This document shows, piece after piece, positions 56,849 through 64,000 of a stretch of 64,000 nucleotides of DNA. Each line of letters opens with the position of its first letter. Position 1 is the stretch's first letter. A program made the translations under genes and the position numbers. The notes under the pieces are model-generated. The model ran no database searches, was not told where the DNA came from, and saw only the letters and a program-made list of their open reading frames with translations. Origin of the DNA: CAWGYT01 sp963826795 (GTDB taxonomy: Bacteria; Planctomycetota; Planctomycetia; Pirellulales; Pirellulaceae); NCBI GenBank assembly GCA_963826795.1, contig CAWGYT010000002.1, positions 62,001-126,000 of the forward strand, given 5' to 3'.

Positions 56849-58016
56849 ATGAATACCGACCCACTCGCCTGGCTCGACGGGGAACTTGAATCGTTGAAGG
56901 ACCAACACCTGCTGCGGCGGCCCAGTATTCGCGGTGGGCCCCAAGGGGCGTCGGTCGTCGTCGACGGTCAACGGCTACTCAACTTCGGCTCGAATGACTA
57001 TCTCGGATTGAGTCAGGATCCTCGTTTGAGAGATGCGGTGACCGAGGCAGTCCGTCACAGCGGTTGGGGCAGTGGGGCGAGCCCGTTGATTACTGGCCGG
57101 ACGGCCGCCCACGCGGAATTGGAGCGGCATCTGGCGACGTTCGAGCAGGCCGAGGCCGCGCTCGTGTTTCCCTCCGGGTTCGCCGCCAACGCCGGAACGC
57201 TCGGTTGCCTCGCCGGTGACTCCGATGTGATCTTCAGCGATGCGAAGAATCACGCCAGCCTGATCGACGGCTGCCGACTCGCGCGGGCAACCGTCCAGAT
57301 TTACCCTCACGCGGATTGCCACGCGCTGCGAGATCTGCTGGTGGCCTCCACCCAGGTGCGGCGTCGCTTCATCGTCACCGATAGCCTCTTCAGCATGGAT
57401 GGAGACTTCGCGCCGCTGACGGACCTGGTTGAGTTAGCCGAACAATACCGGGCGATCCTGGTCGTCGACGAGGCACACGCCACCGGAGTGATTGGTGCGG
57501 AGGGACGCGGCGTCTGCGAGTTGATGGGCGTCGAAAACCTGGTACCTGTCCGCGTCGGTACGCTCAGCAAGGCCCTGGGTTCGGTGGGCGGGTTTGTGGT
57601 GGGACGGCAGACGTTAATCGATTGGCTGTACAACCGGGCGCGCCCCTGATGTCTTCTCGACCGCTCTGCCTGCGGGCTGTTACGCGGCTTCGTTGGCGGC
57701 GCTGCGGATCGTCCGCGGCGAACCTCAGCGACGGACGAAGCTGCAGCAACTGGCCGAACAGGTGCGTCACGAGTTGATTCGGCAGGACTGGGAGGTCGGT
57801 GCGGGCCACAGCCAAATTATCCCGATCCGTGTGGGCGATCCCGCCGAAACGTTGCGCCTGGCCGCCCAGTTAAGGTCCCGGGGTTTGCTGGTCCCGGGGA
57901 TTCGCCCGCCGACGGTACCGGTGGGTGAGTCCCTGTTGAGGATTAGTTTGAGCTCCGCGCACAGCGAGCCCCAAGTGCAGCAATTATTGCAGGCACTGCA
58001 GGAATCCCGTCGGTAA
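56849..58016 (+). pseudogene. bioF: 8-amino-7-oxononanoate synthase, frameshifted
   Basis: About 389 codons, normal BioF length. Alpha-oxoamine synthase hallmarks: NFGSNDYLGLSQDPRLRDA near residue 45, FPSGFAANAGTLGCLAG, SDAKNHASLIDGC, catalytic LVVDEAHATGVIG, and PLP Lys in GTLSKALGSVGGF. The frame ends early at a TGA at 57647; removing one base there joins ...LYNRARP to VFSTALPAGCYAASLAAL and the C-terminus (PPTVPVGESLLRISLSSAHS) ending at 58016. It makes KAPA from pimeloyl thioester and alanine, feeding BioA. The gene is probably functional and the indel a sequencing error. Confidence 0.8.
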
Positions 58017-58125
58017 GTCCGCCCAGCCAGGTTTCGCGGGCGTTCGTTCATTCGGTGCGGGCGACGAGCCTCGAGTTGGGGTTCGACTTCGGGCTCCATC
58101 GCCGGTCGCGACTCGCTTCGGGTGC

Positions 58126-58674
58126 TCACGCCGCGCGGTCCGCATCAATCCAGCGCAGGATCTGAGCCACGGTTGGCCGGTCCGCCGGGCCCTTGCCAAT
58201 GTGAACGCGAATCGCCGTCCCGGCGGGATTGACCAGGACGTCGCCCCCGAGTTGATAGACATCACCGGTCGGCCGTCTCAGATGCCGACCGCGCAGGAAG
58301 AGCCGCATGTAGATCTTCCAGCTCTCCCAGCCCATGACATCCCGCGTGCTCCCGCGCTCCATCCCGTAAGCCAGATAAAGCCTTCGCTCGGGATCCAGCA
58401 GCAGCGGCCAAGGAAAGTTCGTTTCGGCCAGGTAGGCGGCAGCTTGACGCGCGTCTTCGAACGTGACGACCAGCACGGTCGCGTTACGCTGCCGAAATTC
58501 CTCTTGTGCTTGCTGCAACTGCAACAGGTGCTCGCGGCACGGCAGTCAGGCCAGGTGTCGGTGGAACACCAACAACAAATACTGACCAGCGAAATCGCCC
58601 AGGCGACGGACCTTGCCGGTCGTGTCCTGCAGTTCGAACGGCGCCGCGACCTGTCCCGATTGGATCCTTGACAT
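58126..58674 (-). CDS. AhpC/TSA_2-type redoxin, candidate selenoprotein (TGA = Sec43)
   Basis: 182 residues if the in-frame TGA at 58546-58548 is read as selenocysteine. From the ATG at 58674 (GAGG 7 bases upstream): FELQDTTGKVRRLGDFAGQY, then LLLVFHRHLA-U43-LPC46-REHLLQ, then VLVVTFEDARQAAAYLA and the conserved tail (WPLLLDPERRLYLAYGMERG, GGDVLVNPAGTAIRVHIGKG). This is a thioredoxin fold of the AhpC/TSA_2 group that includes eukaryotic selenoprotein U, where the same UxxCRE motif occurs. U43 sits exactly where the first Cys of CxxC belongs and both halves are in one frame. Start 14 bp after the TIGR03790 stop suggests one operon. A TGA substitution or pseudogene is the alternative. Confidence 0.72.
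58489..58545 (-). promoter_or_regulatory. Candidate bacterial SECIS element
   Basis: The RNA immediately after the TGA can form an outer stem CUGCCG/CGGCAG (bases 1-6 with 52-57 after the UGA) and an inner hairpin UGUUGC-AGUU-GCAGCA (bases 20-35). The apical loop begins 25 nt after the UGA and has a G within its first two bases. That spacing lies within the 16-37 nt range reported for bacterial SECIS elements. Structure judged by eye only. Confidence 0.5.
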
Positions 58675-58688
58675 CGCCAACCTCGCCC

Positions 58689-60491
58689 CTACTCTGTCGC
58701 TTCGGTGGACGTGCCTTCGCCTTCTGGCGGCGGGGCCGCCGCATCGGCCGAGGGGGTCTCCAGATTGGTCAGAGCCGCGGAAGGTCCGTCGATGATCCGC
58801 CGCATCAGCGGATCGAGGTTGTCCGTGCGGAGCGGCGAGTTCGACTTGTACGGCGTGTAAAGCGGATCGCCGACCAGGATCATCGTCCAGGAATTGAACG
58901 GCTTGCACCGATAATACGTTTCCGCCAGTGTATATTTCCCGCTCAACAACAGGCCGAAGAACTCATTGGGGCGCGGAAACGCAGTGATATACGGTTCAGC
59001 CACGGGCCCAACCGTCGCGCAGACTCCGTCCTCGAGCATCCGCTTGCACCACACCTGGCTGCTCACGTCCCGTAACGTCGTGGCCTCACCGCTGGCCATG
59101 TGATAGCCAACGGCTCCGGTCTTCCAGGTGAAGGCGTCGACATACTTTGCGAGAGAGTACCAGCCGCAGTAAAGGGCAGCGTCCGGAGCGGAATCGGGGG
59201 CGAACAAGTCTTGCTTCGCGTCCAGCACAACCTCCAGGTCGGAGTGCTTTTGGATAAAATCGGCGGCTTTCAAGAGGGCTTGATCATAATCCTGATAACT
59301 TCCCTGTTGCACCTGATCCTCGAGTTTCGCCAGGCCCCGCGCGTCCAGATAGACCTTCCCTTGCAGTCCCGTTTTTTCGGTTTCAATCGCCTGGTCAATG
59401 ATCGCGCGGGTCAGCTGCAGCGTGGGCGCTTCGAGCCGCGAGACCATCATCGTCTTCTTGAAGTCTCGAATCGCGGTTTCGTCGTAGCGATAGTGCAGCA
59501 GGTTCGGCTGCCAGCGGACCAAGTGATAAGAGGGCCAGGCCACAAGCGACAATTCGCTGTCGAAGCTGGCGAAGCTCTCGTTCTTCTCCAACGCCGCAAT
59601 CTGCTCGTCGATCCAGGCGATGGTGCCATAGATCCCATCGCTGAGTTGAATCAGGGCCAACAACTGCGGCTCGCGATCCAAACCGAACGGCACACCCTCC
59701 ATCGCCGCGCGACCCTCGCGCAACCCAATGGTTCGTCCTCGCGCTGTATCGAATTCCGAGCGAACGCGTGGATCCGCGACCGAGGTCCCTGCCTGAATCT
59801 GTCGCGCCAAACTCTGCGTCATCATGTTCAATCCGACGGACTGAAAATAGATCGACTGCAGTTGTTGCAAGGCAGGCTGTTGCTGAGCCTGATCACCGAT
59901 CTTCGAAATCTCTGATTGGGCGGCTCCGAACGTCGTGTCGAGCCGCTGTTGGACCTGATCCAGCCCGGCGTCGGGACCGAGGGCGGGCGGGAGCTCGGTG
60001 CCGCCGGCGAGTCGCGCGAGCACCTCGGTGAACGCGTTGATCTTCGCCACGCGGTCCTTCCGCTCCTGCCGCAAATACTGCACCACACGGGCGACCTCCG
60101 AGAGGTCCGTCTCGGCCGTAATCCGGAGCGGCACATCCCAGACGGTCACGAAGCATCGGAGCTTGCTCAGCCGGTCGCTCTGGGCCAGCCAGCGACGGAT
60201 CTCCGGACGCACCTTGCTCTCCCATTGCTCCCGCGATAACTCGGTCTCCGCGGGTAGCTCCAAGACCAGAATGTTGTCGGTGGGAATGCCCCGAACCTTG
60301 GCGTAATAGGCCGCCACGGCCCGCGACTCGCGACTGTCGCGGTTGGCTAGGATCGCAACCTCCGCCGGCAAGAGCTCCGCCGAGGCCGGACCGCTTTGGA
60401 TTGTCGTTAAGCACAGCACCAAGGAAGTAAGGATGAGCCGTCTCAATTTGCCGCCTATCGAAAAAAGGAACGGAAATAATTCGCAGATCAT
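58689..60491 (-). CDS. TIGR03790 family secreted protein
   Basis: 600 residues from the ATG at 60491, which starts a signal peptide (LRRLILTSLVLCLTTIQSGPA). The mature start ELLPAEVAILANRDSRESRAVA AYYAKVRGIP and DNILVLELPAETELSRE are diagnostic of TIGR03790, a family of exported proteins of unknown function found mainly in planctomycetes, verrucomicrobia and deltaproteobacteria. The C-terminal part contains WYSLAKYVDAFTWKTGAVGYHMA and NEFFGLLLSGKYTLAETYY. The last residues are acidic and low-complexity. It is the first gene of an apparent two-gene operon with the redoxin. Confidence 0.85.
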   Translation of the reverse strand: MICELFPFLFSIGGKLRRLILTSLVLCLTTIQSGPASAELLPAEVAILANRDSRESRAVAAYYAKVRGIPTDNILVLELPAETELSREQWESKVRPEIRRWLAQSDRLSKLRCFVTVWDVPLRITAETDLSEVARVVQYLRQERKDRVAKINAFTEVLARLAGGTELPPALGPDAGLDQVQQRLDTTFGAAQSEISKIGDQAQQQPALQQLQSIYFQSVGLNMMTQSLARQIQAGTSVADPRVRSEFDTARGRTIGLREGRAAMEGVPFGLDREPQLLALIQLSDGIYGTIAWIDEQIAALEKNESFASFDSELSLVAWPSYHLVRWQPNLLHYRYDETAIRDFKKTMMVSRLEAPTLQLTRAIIDQAIETEKTGLQGKVYLDARGLAKLEDQVQQGSYQDYDQALLKAADFIQKHSDLEVVLDAKQDLFAPDSAPDAALYCGWYSLAKYVDAFTWKTGAVGYHMASGEATTLRDVSSQVWCKRMLEDGVCATVGPVAEPYITAFPRPNEFFGLLLSGKYTLAETYYRCKPFNSWTMILVGDPLYTPYKSNSPLRTDNLDPLMRRIIDGPSAALTNLETPSADAAAPPPEGEGTSTEATE

Positions 60492-60836
60492 GCCTCGGAC
60501 GCCACGTGGACGCAAACGCATCGAACGTCCCGCGCTGACGTGGTCCGAGACCGAGACGGCTTGGGACGGGAACGCAACCGCGTGGATCAGATGGCGTCGG
60601 TCATGCCGCAGGCCTGGATCCGTGGGTCACGTGATCCGGGATTTTAACACGAATTGACACCTCAACGATACGGCGCATGAGCGACATGCGCCGCGCCGGG
60701 CGGCCCAGCAAGCACTGAGTCGGCGACGAGTTCCCATTCCCGCCAAGACGCGATCCGGATCGCGCCGAGCCTGCCGGCGATCGTAAACCTCGGTGCCCGC
60801 GATCGCCGTGCCCGCGATCGCCAAATCGAGCCATCG
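60492..60836. other. Gap between TIGR03790 and rpsI
   Basis: 345 bp without a convincing ORF. Near 60791-60822 a GTGCCCGCGATCGCC-type unit occurs twice in tandem, adding GCGATCGC octamers. The region also must hold the rpsI terminator and the TIGR03790 promoter; neither is clear. Confidence 0.35.
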
Positions 60837-61250
60837 CTACCGTTTGGAGAACTGCGTGCCGCGCCGAGCTCCTCGCAGACCGTACTTTTTGCGTTCCTTC
60901 ATGCGCGAGTCGCGCGTCAGAAATCCATTGTCCCGCATGGCGGGGAAAGTTTCGGTGTCAAAGCTCACCAAGGCGCGGGCGATTCCCATGCGGCAAGCAC
61001 CCGATTGTCCCGTGGCCCCGCCTCCATGGACTCGAATGGTGACATCCACCCCGTGGCGCTGCCCGGATTCTTCGAGCGGCTCGAGCAACGAACGCCGGTC
61101 CTGCTCGTTCGGAAAATATCCCTCCAAGGTCCGGCGATTGACCGTGACCTTGCCCGATCCCGCGCGAATTCGAACCCGCGCAACGGCAGACTTGCGGCGC
61201 CCCGTACCCAACGCGTCATTGGTCAGCTTGTCTTTCCGAATCGTAACCAT
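60837..61250 (-). CDS. rpsI: 30S ribosomal protein S9
   Basis: 137 residues. S9 signatures: TGRRKSAVARVRIRAGSGKV, GYFPNEQDR, DVTIRVHGGGATGQSGACRM, and the C-terminal tail RMKERKKYGLRGARRGTQFSKR reaching the P-site tRNA. It is a component of the small ribosomal subunit. It follows rplM in the usual order, but the spacer (142 bp) is longer than usual and contains 19-bp tandem repeats. Confidence 0.97.
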   Translation of the reverse strand: MVTIRKDKLTNDALGTGRRKSAVARVRIRAGSGKVTVNRRTLEGYFPNEQDRRSLLEPLEESGQRHGVDVTIRVHGGGATGQSGACRMGIARALVSFDTETFPAMRDNGFLTRDSRMKERKKYGLRGARRGTQFSKR

Positions 61251-61341
61251 CTTGTTTTCCTGTCTCGTTACCGAATCCTACCCGCCCGCCGGAAACCTGT
61301 CTGAACGGAACCCAGGCCGGATGTTCCGGCCCGTTTCTCAG

Positions 61342-61394
61342 GCCTGATGTTCTCTTTAAAGCCTGATGCTCTCTTTAAAGCCTGATGCTCTCTA
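61342..61394. repeat. 19-bp tandem repeats between rplM and rpsI
   Basis: Units GCCTGATGTTCTCTTTAAA (61342-61360), GCCTGATGCTCTCTTTAAA (61361-61379) and a third cut short at the rplM stop codon (61380-61394). The third unit overlaps the end of rplM, so the array began as a duplication of the gene's tail. Confidence 0.85.
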
Positions 61395-61844
61395 GGCCTG
61401 GTGTGTCTTGCCCCAGTCCGCGACTTGCGGCTGCTGAGCTTGGTGCGGATGATTGTCCCCAACGTACACCTTCAGCTTACTGAGCATCCGGCGACCAAGT
61501 TTATTCTTCGGAAGCATGCGCCGCACGGCCTCGCGCAGGACTCGCTCGGGTGCCCGATCCCGGATCGTCGCCGCCGTCTCCACCTTCAAGCCGGGATATC
61601 CCGAATAGCGACTGTAAACCTTCTGCTCCCACTTCTTCCCGGTGAAGGCAACCTTTTCCGCATTGACCACAATCACGAAATCGCCCGTATCGACGTGCGG
61701 CGTGTAGGTCGCTCGATGCTTCCCCATCAGCACGACCGCGATCCGCGACGCCAAACGTCCCACCACCTTGTCGGTGCCATCGACGATCCACCAGTTTTGC
61801 GGGACCTGTCCCGGCTTGGCCATGTATGTCTTTACGGCAGCCAC
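61392..61844 (-). CDS. rplM: 50S ribosomal protein L13
   Basis: 150 residues. L13 signatures: WWIVDGTDKVVGRLASRIAV, YTPHVDTGDFVIVVNAEKV, GKKWEQKVYSRYSGYPGLK, AVRRMLPKNKLGRRML and LKVYVGDNHPHQAQQP. It is a component of the large subunit and an early assembly protein. It is the first gene of the rplM-rpsI operon. A short tandem array of 14-bp units lies immediately upstream in the leader region. Confidence 0.97.
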   Translation of the reverse strand: MAAVKTYMAKPGQVPQNWWIVDGTDKVVGRLASRIAVVLMGKHRATYTPHVDTGDFVIVVNAEKVAFTGKKWEQKVYSRYSGYPGLKVETAATIRDRAPERVLREAVRRMLPKNKLGRRMLSKLKVYVGDNHPHQAQQPQVADWGKTHQA

Positions 61845-61861
61845 CGTGTCGCTCCTCTTGA

Positions 61862-61930
61862 TTGCACTGCGTCACTTGCACTGGGTCACTTGCACTGCGT
61901 CATTTGCACTGCGTCATTTGCGCCGCGTTA
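61862..61930. repeat. 14-bp tandem repeat upstream of rplM
   Basis: Four units of TTGCACTGCGTCA(C/T) (61862-61917, the second with GGG for CG) and a decayed fifth (61918-61930), starting 18 bp upstream of the rplM start codon. They must lie in the rplM leader or overlap its promoter. Confidence 0.85.
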
Positions 61931-62080
61931 CGACCACCGCAGATCTCGCGACGGCGTGCATTCCGCTGCGAATGCGTACGTGCTGACCCTACAGACTCGG
62001 CAGACCCGGTCCGGGGAAACTCGTAATCTAACGCGTTCACCCGACGCGATCAAGTCCGGCCCGAATGAGATTCTGGTTGA

Positions 62081-62153
62081 GAAAAAGGGTCGGGCCCGAA
62101 AGCCGGAACGGCCCTTCGGGTGCTCCGCACTTTCGGGACTTGACCCTTTTTTC
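62081..62153. terminator. Long inverted repeat with T runs on both strands
   Basis: Left arm GAAAAAGGGTCGGGCCCGAAAG (62081-62102) pairs, with a few mismatches, with right arm CTTTCGGGACTTGACCC and its T run (62130-62153). Both ends carry T5-T6 runs on the reading strand, so it can act as a terminator either way, for the membrane-protein gene at 62224 in particular. The arm core is the GGGTCAGGTCCC-like motif also seen at 49080. Confidence 0.6.
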
Positions 62154-62223
62154 CCAATGCGTTTGCGGCTCGGCAGAAGCCTCCCCCGGTGCACCGACGC
62201 GAATTTTCAGCCGTCACACGGCG

Positions 62224-62877
62224 CTAGTGGCGCAGAAACTCGTCCAATGCCCGAGCGACTTCCTGAGGTTGTTGGTGCAAACCATAGAGCACGACGGCTG
62301 CCATGACGATTCCCAGCAGCACCAAGCTGAATCCTCGCGGATTCCGCTGGACACGAACGTCGGACAAGGCGTCGCGCAAGGTCAATTCCAGCCGCCGCCA
62401 ACCGTCAAGATCCTGGCCGCTCGCGCCGCCCGACACCAACTGCACATTGCGCATCGTCGGGATCGCCTCAATCGTCAGCTGCACCCCTCGGTTGGGCATA
62501 ATGAGGCTCGTGCCGGCCCAGCGGCGATCCGGATCGAGTTGGCTGGCCACGGCCTCAAGCCGCGGCCGCAGCTGGTCAACGGAGATGTTGTAGACCACCA
62601 AGCGAGGCCGCATCAGCATCGCGGCCAAGAGGGAAACTAAGCCATAGAGGCCGATCAACGGCAGCCAGATCCAACCTCCCAGATAAAACGCTGCCCCCTC
62701 GGGCATGAACAAATCGAGGGGACCGACGATCGCCAATCCGGAGACGGCGATGGCCAGCGCCACCGTGTCTCGGCTTCCGGTGGTCAGAAAGGGCCGACGG
62801 GCGAGGTTGATGCGGCCAATGAGCAGCAGGTAGATGCTGACCGGGCCGAGTGCAAGACTCAGGTGAAAGGGATCCAT
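62224..62877 (-). CDS. Hypothetical membrane protein
   Basis: 217 residues from the ATG at 62877. About four transmembrane segments (LSLALGPVSIYLLLIGRI, VALAIAVSGLAIVGPLDLF, FYLGGWIWLPLIGLYGLVSL, and LVLLGIVMAAVVLYGLH near the end) flank a soluble middle part. The pattern resembles planctomycete membrane proteins of unknown function. It is 34 bp downstream of the M28 peptidase gene on the same strand, so the two may be co-transcribed. Confidence 0.75.
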   Translation of the reverse strand: MDPFHLSLALGPVSIYLLLIGRINLARRPFLTTGSRDTVALAIAVSGLAIVGPLDLFMPEGAAFYLGGWIWLPLIGLYGLVSLLAAMLMRPRLVVYNISVDQLRPRLEAVASQLDPDRRWAGTSLIMPNRGVQLTIEAIPTMRNVQLVSGGASGQDLDGWRRLELTLRDALSDVRVQRNPRGFSLVLLGIVMAAVVLYGLHQQPQEVARALDEFLRH

Positions 62878-62910
62878 CAAGCTTCCCAATTGCCCTCAAA
62901 AGGGGGACGA

Positions 62911-63936
62911 CTACTTCAGGCGGCGGAGCCATTCCCAGACGACCCAGCCGACCTTGGCGAGCGACTCGGGCGCGCACTTGTCAGGCGTATCTTCGCGGGT
63001 GTGCCAGTACGACGTCCGGGTGCCGGGCAAACCGTAATCGAAGTCGATGATGTCGCAGGCGGGGATCTTGGCGATGTCGTGCAACATCAGGTGGTCATCT
63101 CGAATCTCATATTTTTGCCGGGCGATAAACTCGTTGACACCCAGCTCGCGGGCGGTTCGCCAGATTCCTTCGACCAAGGGTCGGGAATCGCGCCAGCCCA
63201 TGCTGTGGCGCTCCTGATACAGCTGGAGATGTCGATCTCCGACCATGTCCAATAGCACCGCCGCTCGATACCGAAAGGCGGGCGGGCGCTGAACGTACTG
63301 CTGAGCAAAATAGCGCGAGCCCAGAAAGTACGGGTCGCGATCATCGTCATAGACCAGCTCTTCCCCGTCGAACAAGACCACGTCCACGCCATAATTTGAA
63401 TCGAGCGTTGGCAGCAGATGTCCCAATTCCATGAGGACCGCCACCCCGCTGGCCCCATCATTGGCCCCCAGAAAGATGCCGCGGCGCGCCTGCGGATCGG
63501 GATCTCGGTCCGGAAACGGGCGCGTATCGTAATGGGCGCACAAGATAATTCGTTCCGTTCGTTCCGGATGCCAGGAGACGATCAGGTTGGCCATTTCCAC
63601 CGGCCCGCCCGTCAAAGGATGGCGGACTCGGAATCGCTGCCAGTTCACCTGGCCTCCCACCGCCTCGCGGAAGTGCCGCTCCAGCAACTCCTGTTGACGC
63701 AGCATGCCGTCCGATCCGCTGAATCGAGGCCCCAGTTCGCAAAGCTGCTGGAGATAGCCGTAGCTGCGTGACCCATCGAGCGGATTCTCGATCGACGGGG
63801 CAGGACGATTCGACCGGCCAGGCGGGTCGGCCATCCCATCGTTGCCGGGCGAGCCGAGCATGAGGCCCACGATGAGTCCGACGGCGACGAGCACTGCGGA
63901 GCCCAGAAACACGGTTTGGCCATCGGGCCGCTTCAT
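62911..63936 (-). CDS. M28-family peptidase / glutaminyl-peptide cyclotransferase-like
   Basis: 341 residues from the ATG at 63936 (MKRPDGQTVFL), with a transmembrane anchor (AVLVAVGLIVGLMLG). M28 zinc ligands: His in LCAHYDTRPFPD, Asp in LGANDGASGVAVL, Glu pair in LFDGEELVYD, Asp in LLDMVGDR, and a final His in SYWHTREDTPDKC. The PFPDRDP and WHTREDTPDKC elements resemble glutaminyl-peptide cyclotransferases more than aminopeptidases. Outward-facing and anchored. Its start overlaps the stop of an upstream gene by four bases (ATGA). Confidence 0.87.
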   Translation of the reverse strand: MKRPDGQTVFLGSAVLVAVGLIVGLMLGSPGNDGMADPPGRSNRPAPSIENPLDGSRSYGYLQQLCELGPRFSGSDGMLRQQELLERHFREAVGGQVNWQRFRVRHPLTGGPVEMANLIVSWHPERTERIILCAHYDTRPFPDRDPDPQARRGIFLGANDGASGVAVLMELGHLLPTLDSNYGVDVVLFDGEELVYDDDRDPYFLGSRYFAQQYVQRPPAFRYRAAVLLDMVGDRHLQLYQERHSMGWRDSRPLVEGIWRTARELGVNEFIARQKYEIRDDHLMLHDIAKIPACDIIDFDYGLPGTRTSYWHTREDTPDKCAPESLAKVGWVVWEWLRRLK

Positions 63937-64000
63937 GGCGATTTCTCGGATTCGAGACGGTCGGACGCCTGACGGACCCAAGCCTCATCGAACTCGGCGT
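63933..64000 (-). CDS. 3' end of an upstream gene, partial
   Basis: The last about 21 codons (AEFDEAWVRQASDRLESEKSP) of a reading frame that continues beyond the right edge. The composition is protein-like, and its TGA overlaps the peptidase ATG, so the two are probably translationally coupled. Too little is visible to name it. Confidence 0.5.
   Translation of the reverse strand, partial: AEFDEAWVRQASDRLESEKSP

Noticed and set aside
58546..58548. The TGA in the redoxin gene as another frameshift artefact
   Set aside because: Unlike the nine frameshifted loci, both halves are in the same frame, so no indel is needed. A substitution error remains possible and is stated in the finding.
60791..60822. 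GCGATCGC octamers like cyanobacterial HIP1
   Set aside because: Only a local tandem duplication here; the organism is clearly planctomycete and the octamer is not enriched elsewhere in the window as far as I can see.
62200..62226. AATTTTCAGCCGTCACACGGCGCTAG, which resembles one end of the 130-bp MITE
   Set aside because: Several mismatches, and no opposite end can be found nearby. It is too weak to call a fifth copy.
1..64000. tRNA, rRNA or other structured RNA genes
   Set aside because: I looked for the conserved tRNA T-arm and acceptor patterns in the gaps and saw none. A covariance-model scan would be needed to exclude small RNAs.

Overview
The window is a GC-rich (roughly 60%) chromosomal segment that reads as Planctomycetota, probably Pirellulales-like or a relative. 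The basis is the gene content: a DUF1592/DUF1588/DUF1585 protein followed by a DUF1552 protein, multi-haem and PQQ-propeller secreted proteins, DUF1080 and LamG domains, a PEP-CTERM protein with dockerin repeats, TIGR03790, several Tat-exported Gfo/Idh/MocA and amidohydrolase proteins, and a tetrahydromethanopterin-type formyltransferase. No tRNA, rRNA, CRISPR or prophage genes were recognised.

Layout. 0-15 kb: secreted and periplasmic proteins (DUF1592/DUF1552 pair, EamA permease, sialidase-like protein, triheme glucose/sorbosone dehydrogenase, two PQQ-like propellers), an HDOD protein with a degenerate GGDEF domain, a DUF72 protein and three very small genes. 15-23 kb: a STAS protein translationally coupled to a GspE/PilB-type ATPase, then a 2125-residue polytopic membrane protein. 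23-42 kb: Gfo/Idh oxidoreductase, amidohydrolase, PEP-CTERM protein, CoA-disulfide reductase with rhodanese, CorA, esterase, BioA, ceramidase-like hydrolase, methyltransferase, DUF1080 protein, Hsp20, SDR, FAD oxidoreductase. 42-51 kb: LRR/discoidin protein, Gfo/Idh protein, MtnA, alanine dehydrogenase, HemY, formyltransferase, zinc-ribbon/prenyltransferase-repeat protein. 51-64 kb: MoxR-DUF58-transglutaminase operon, Cys-rich lipoprotein, BioF, a thioredoxin-fold protein with an in-frame TGA at its active-site cysteine, TIGR03790, rplM-rpsI, a membrane protein and an M28 peptidase.

The most interesting signal is at 58126-58674. This AhpC/TSA_2 (selenoprotein U-like) redoxin has an in-frame TGA exactly where the first Cys of the CxxC motif should be, followed by a hairpin with bacterial SECIS geometry. 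It is a strong selenoprotein candidate that would normally be annotated as two fragments.

Two other themes matter. First, a 130-bp near-perfect palindrome (MITE-like) occurs in three full copies with 2-bp target duplications plus one decayed copy, alongside other small palindromic and tandem repeats. Second, nine genes carry eleven single-base indels, many next to short G or C runs. These look more like uncorrected sequencing errors than pseudogenes, and they create false ORFs such as an apparent MoxR-DUF58 fusion. The affected genes are listed as single loci with the shift position given.
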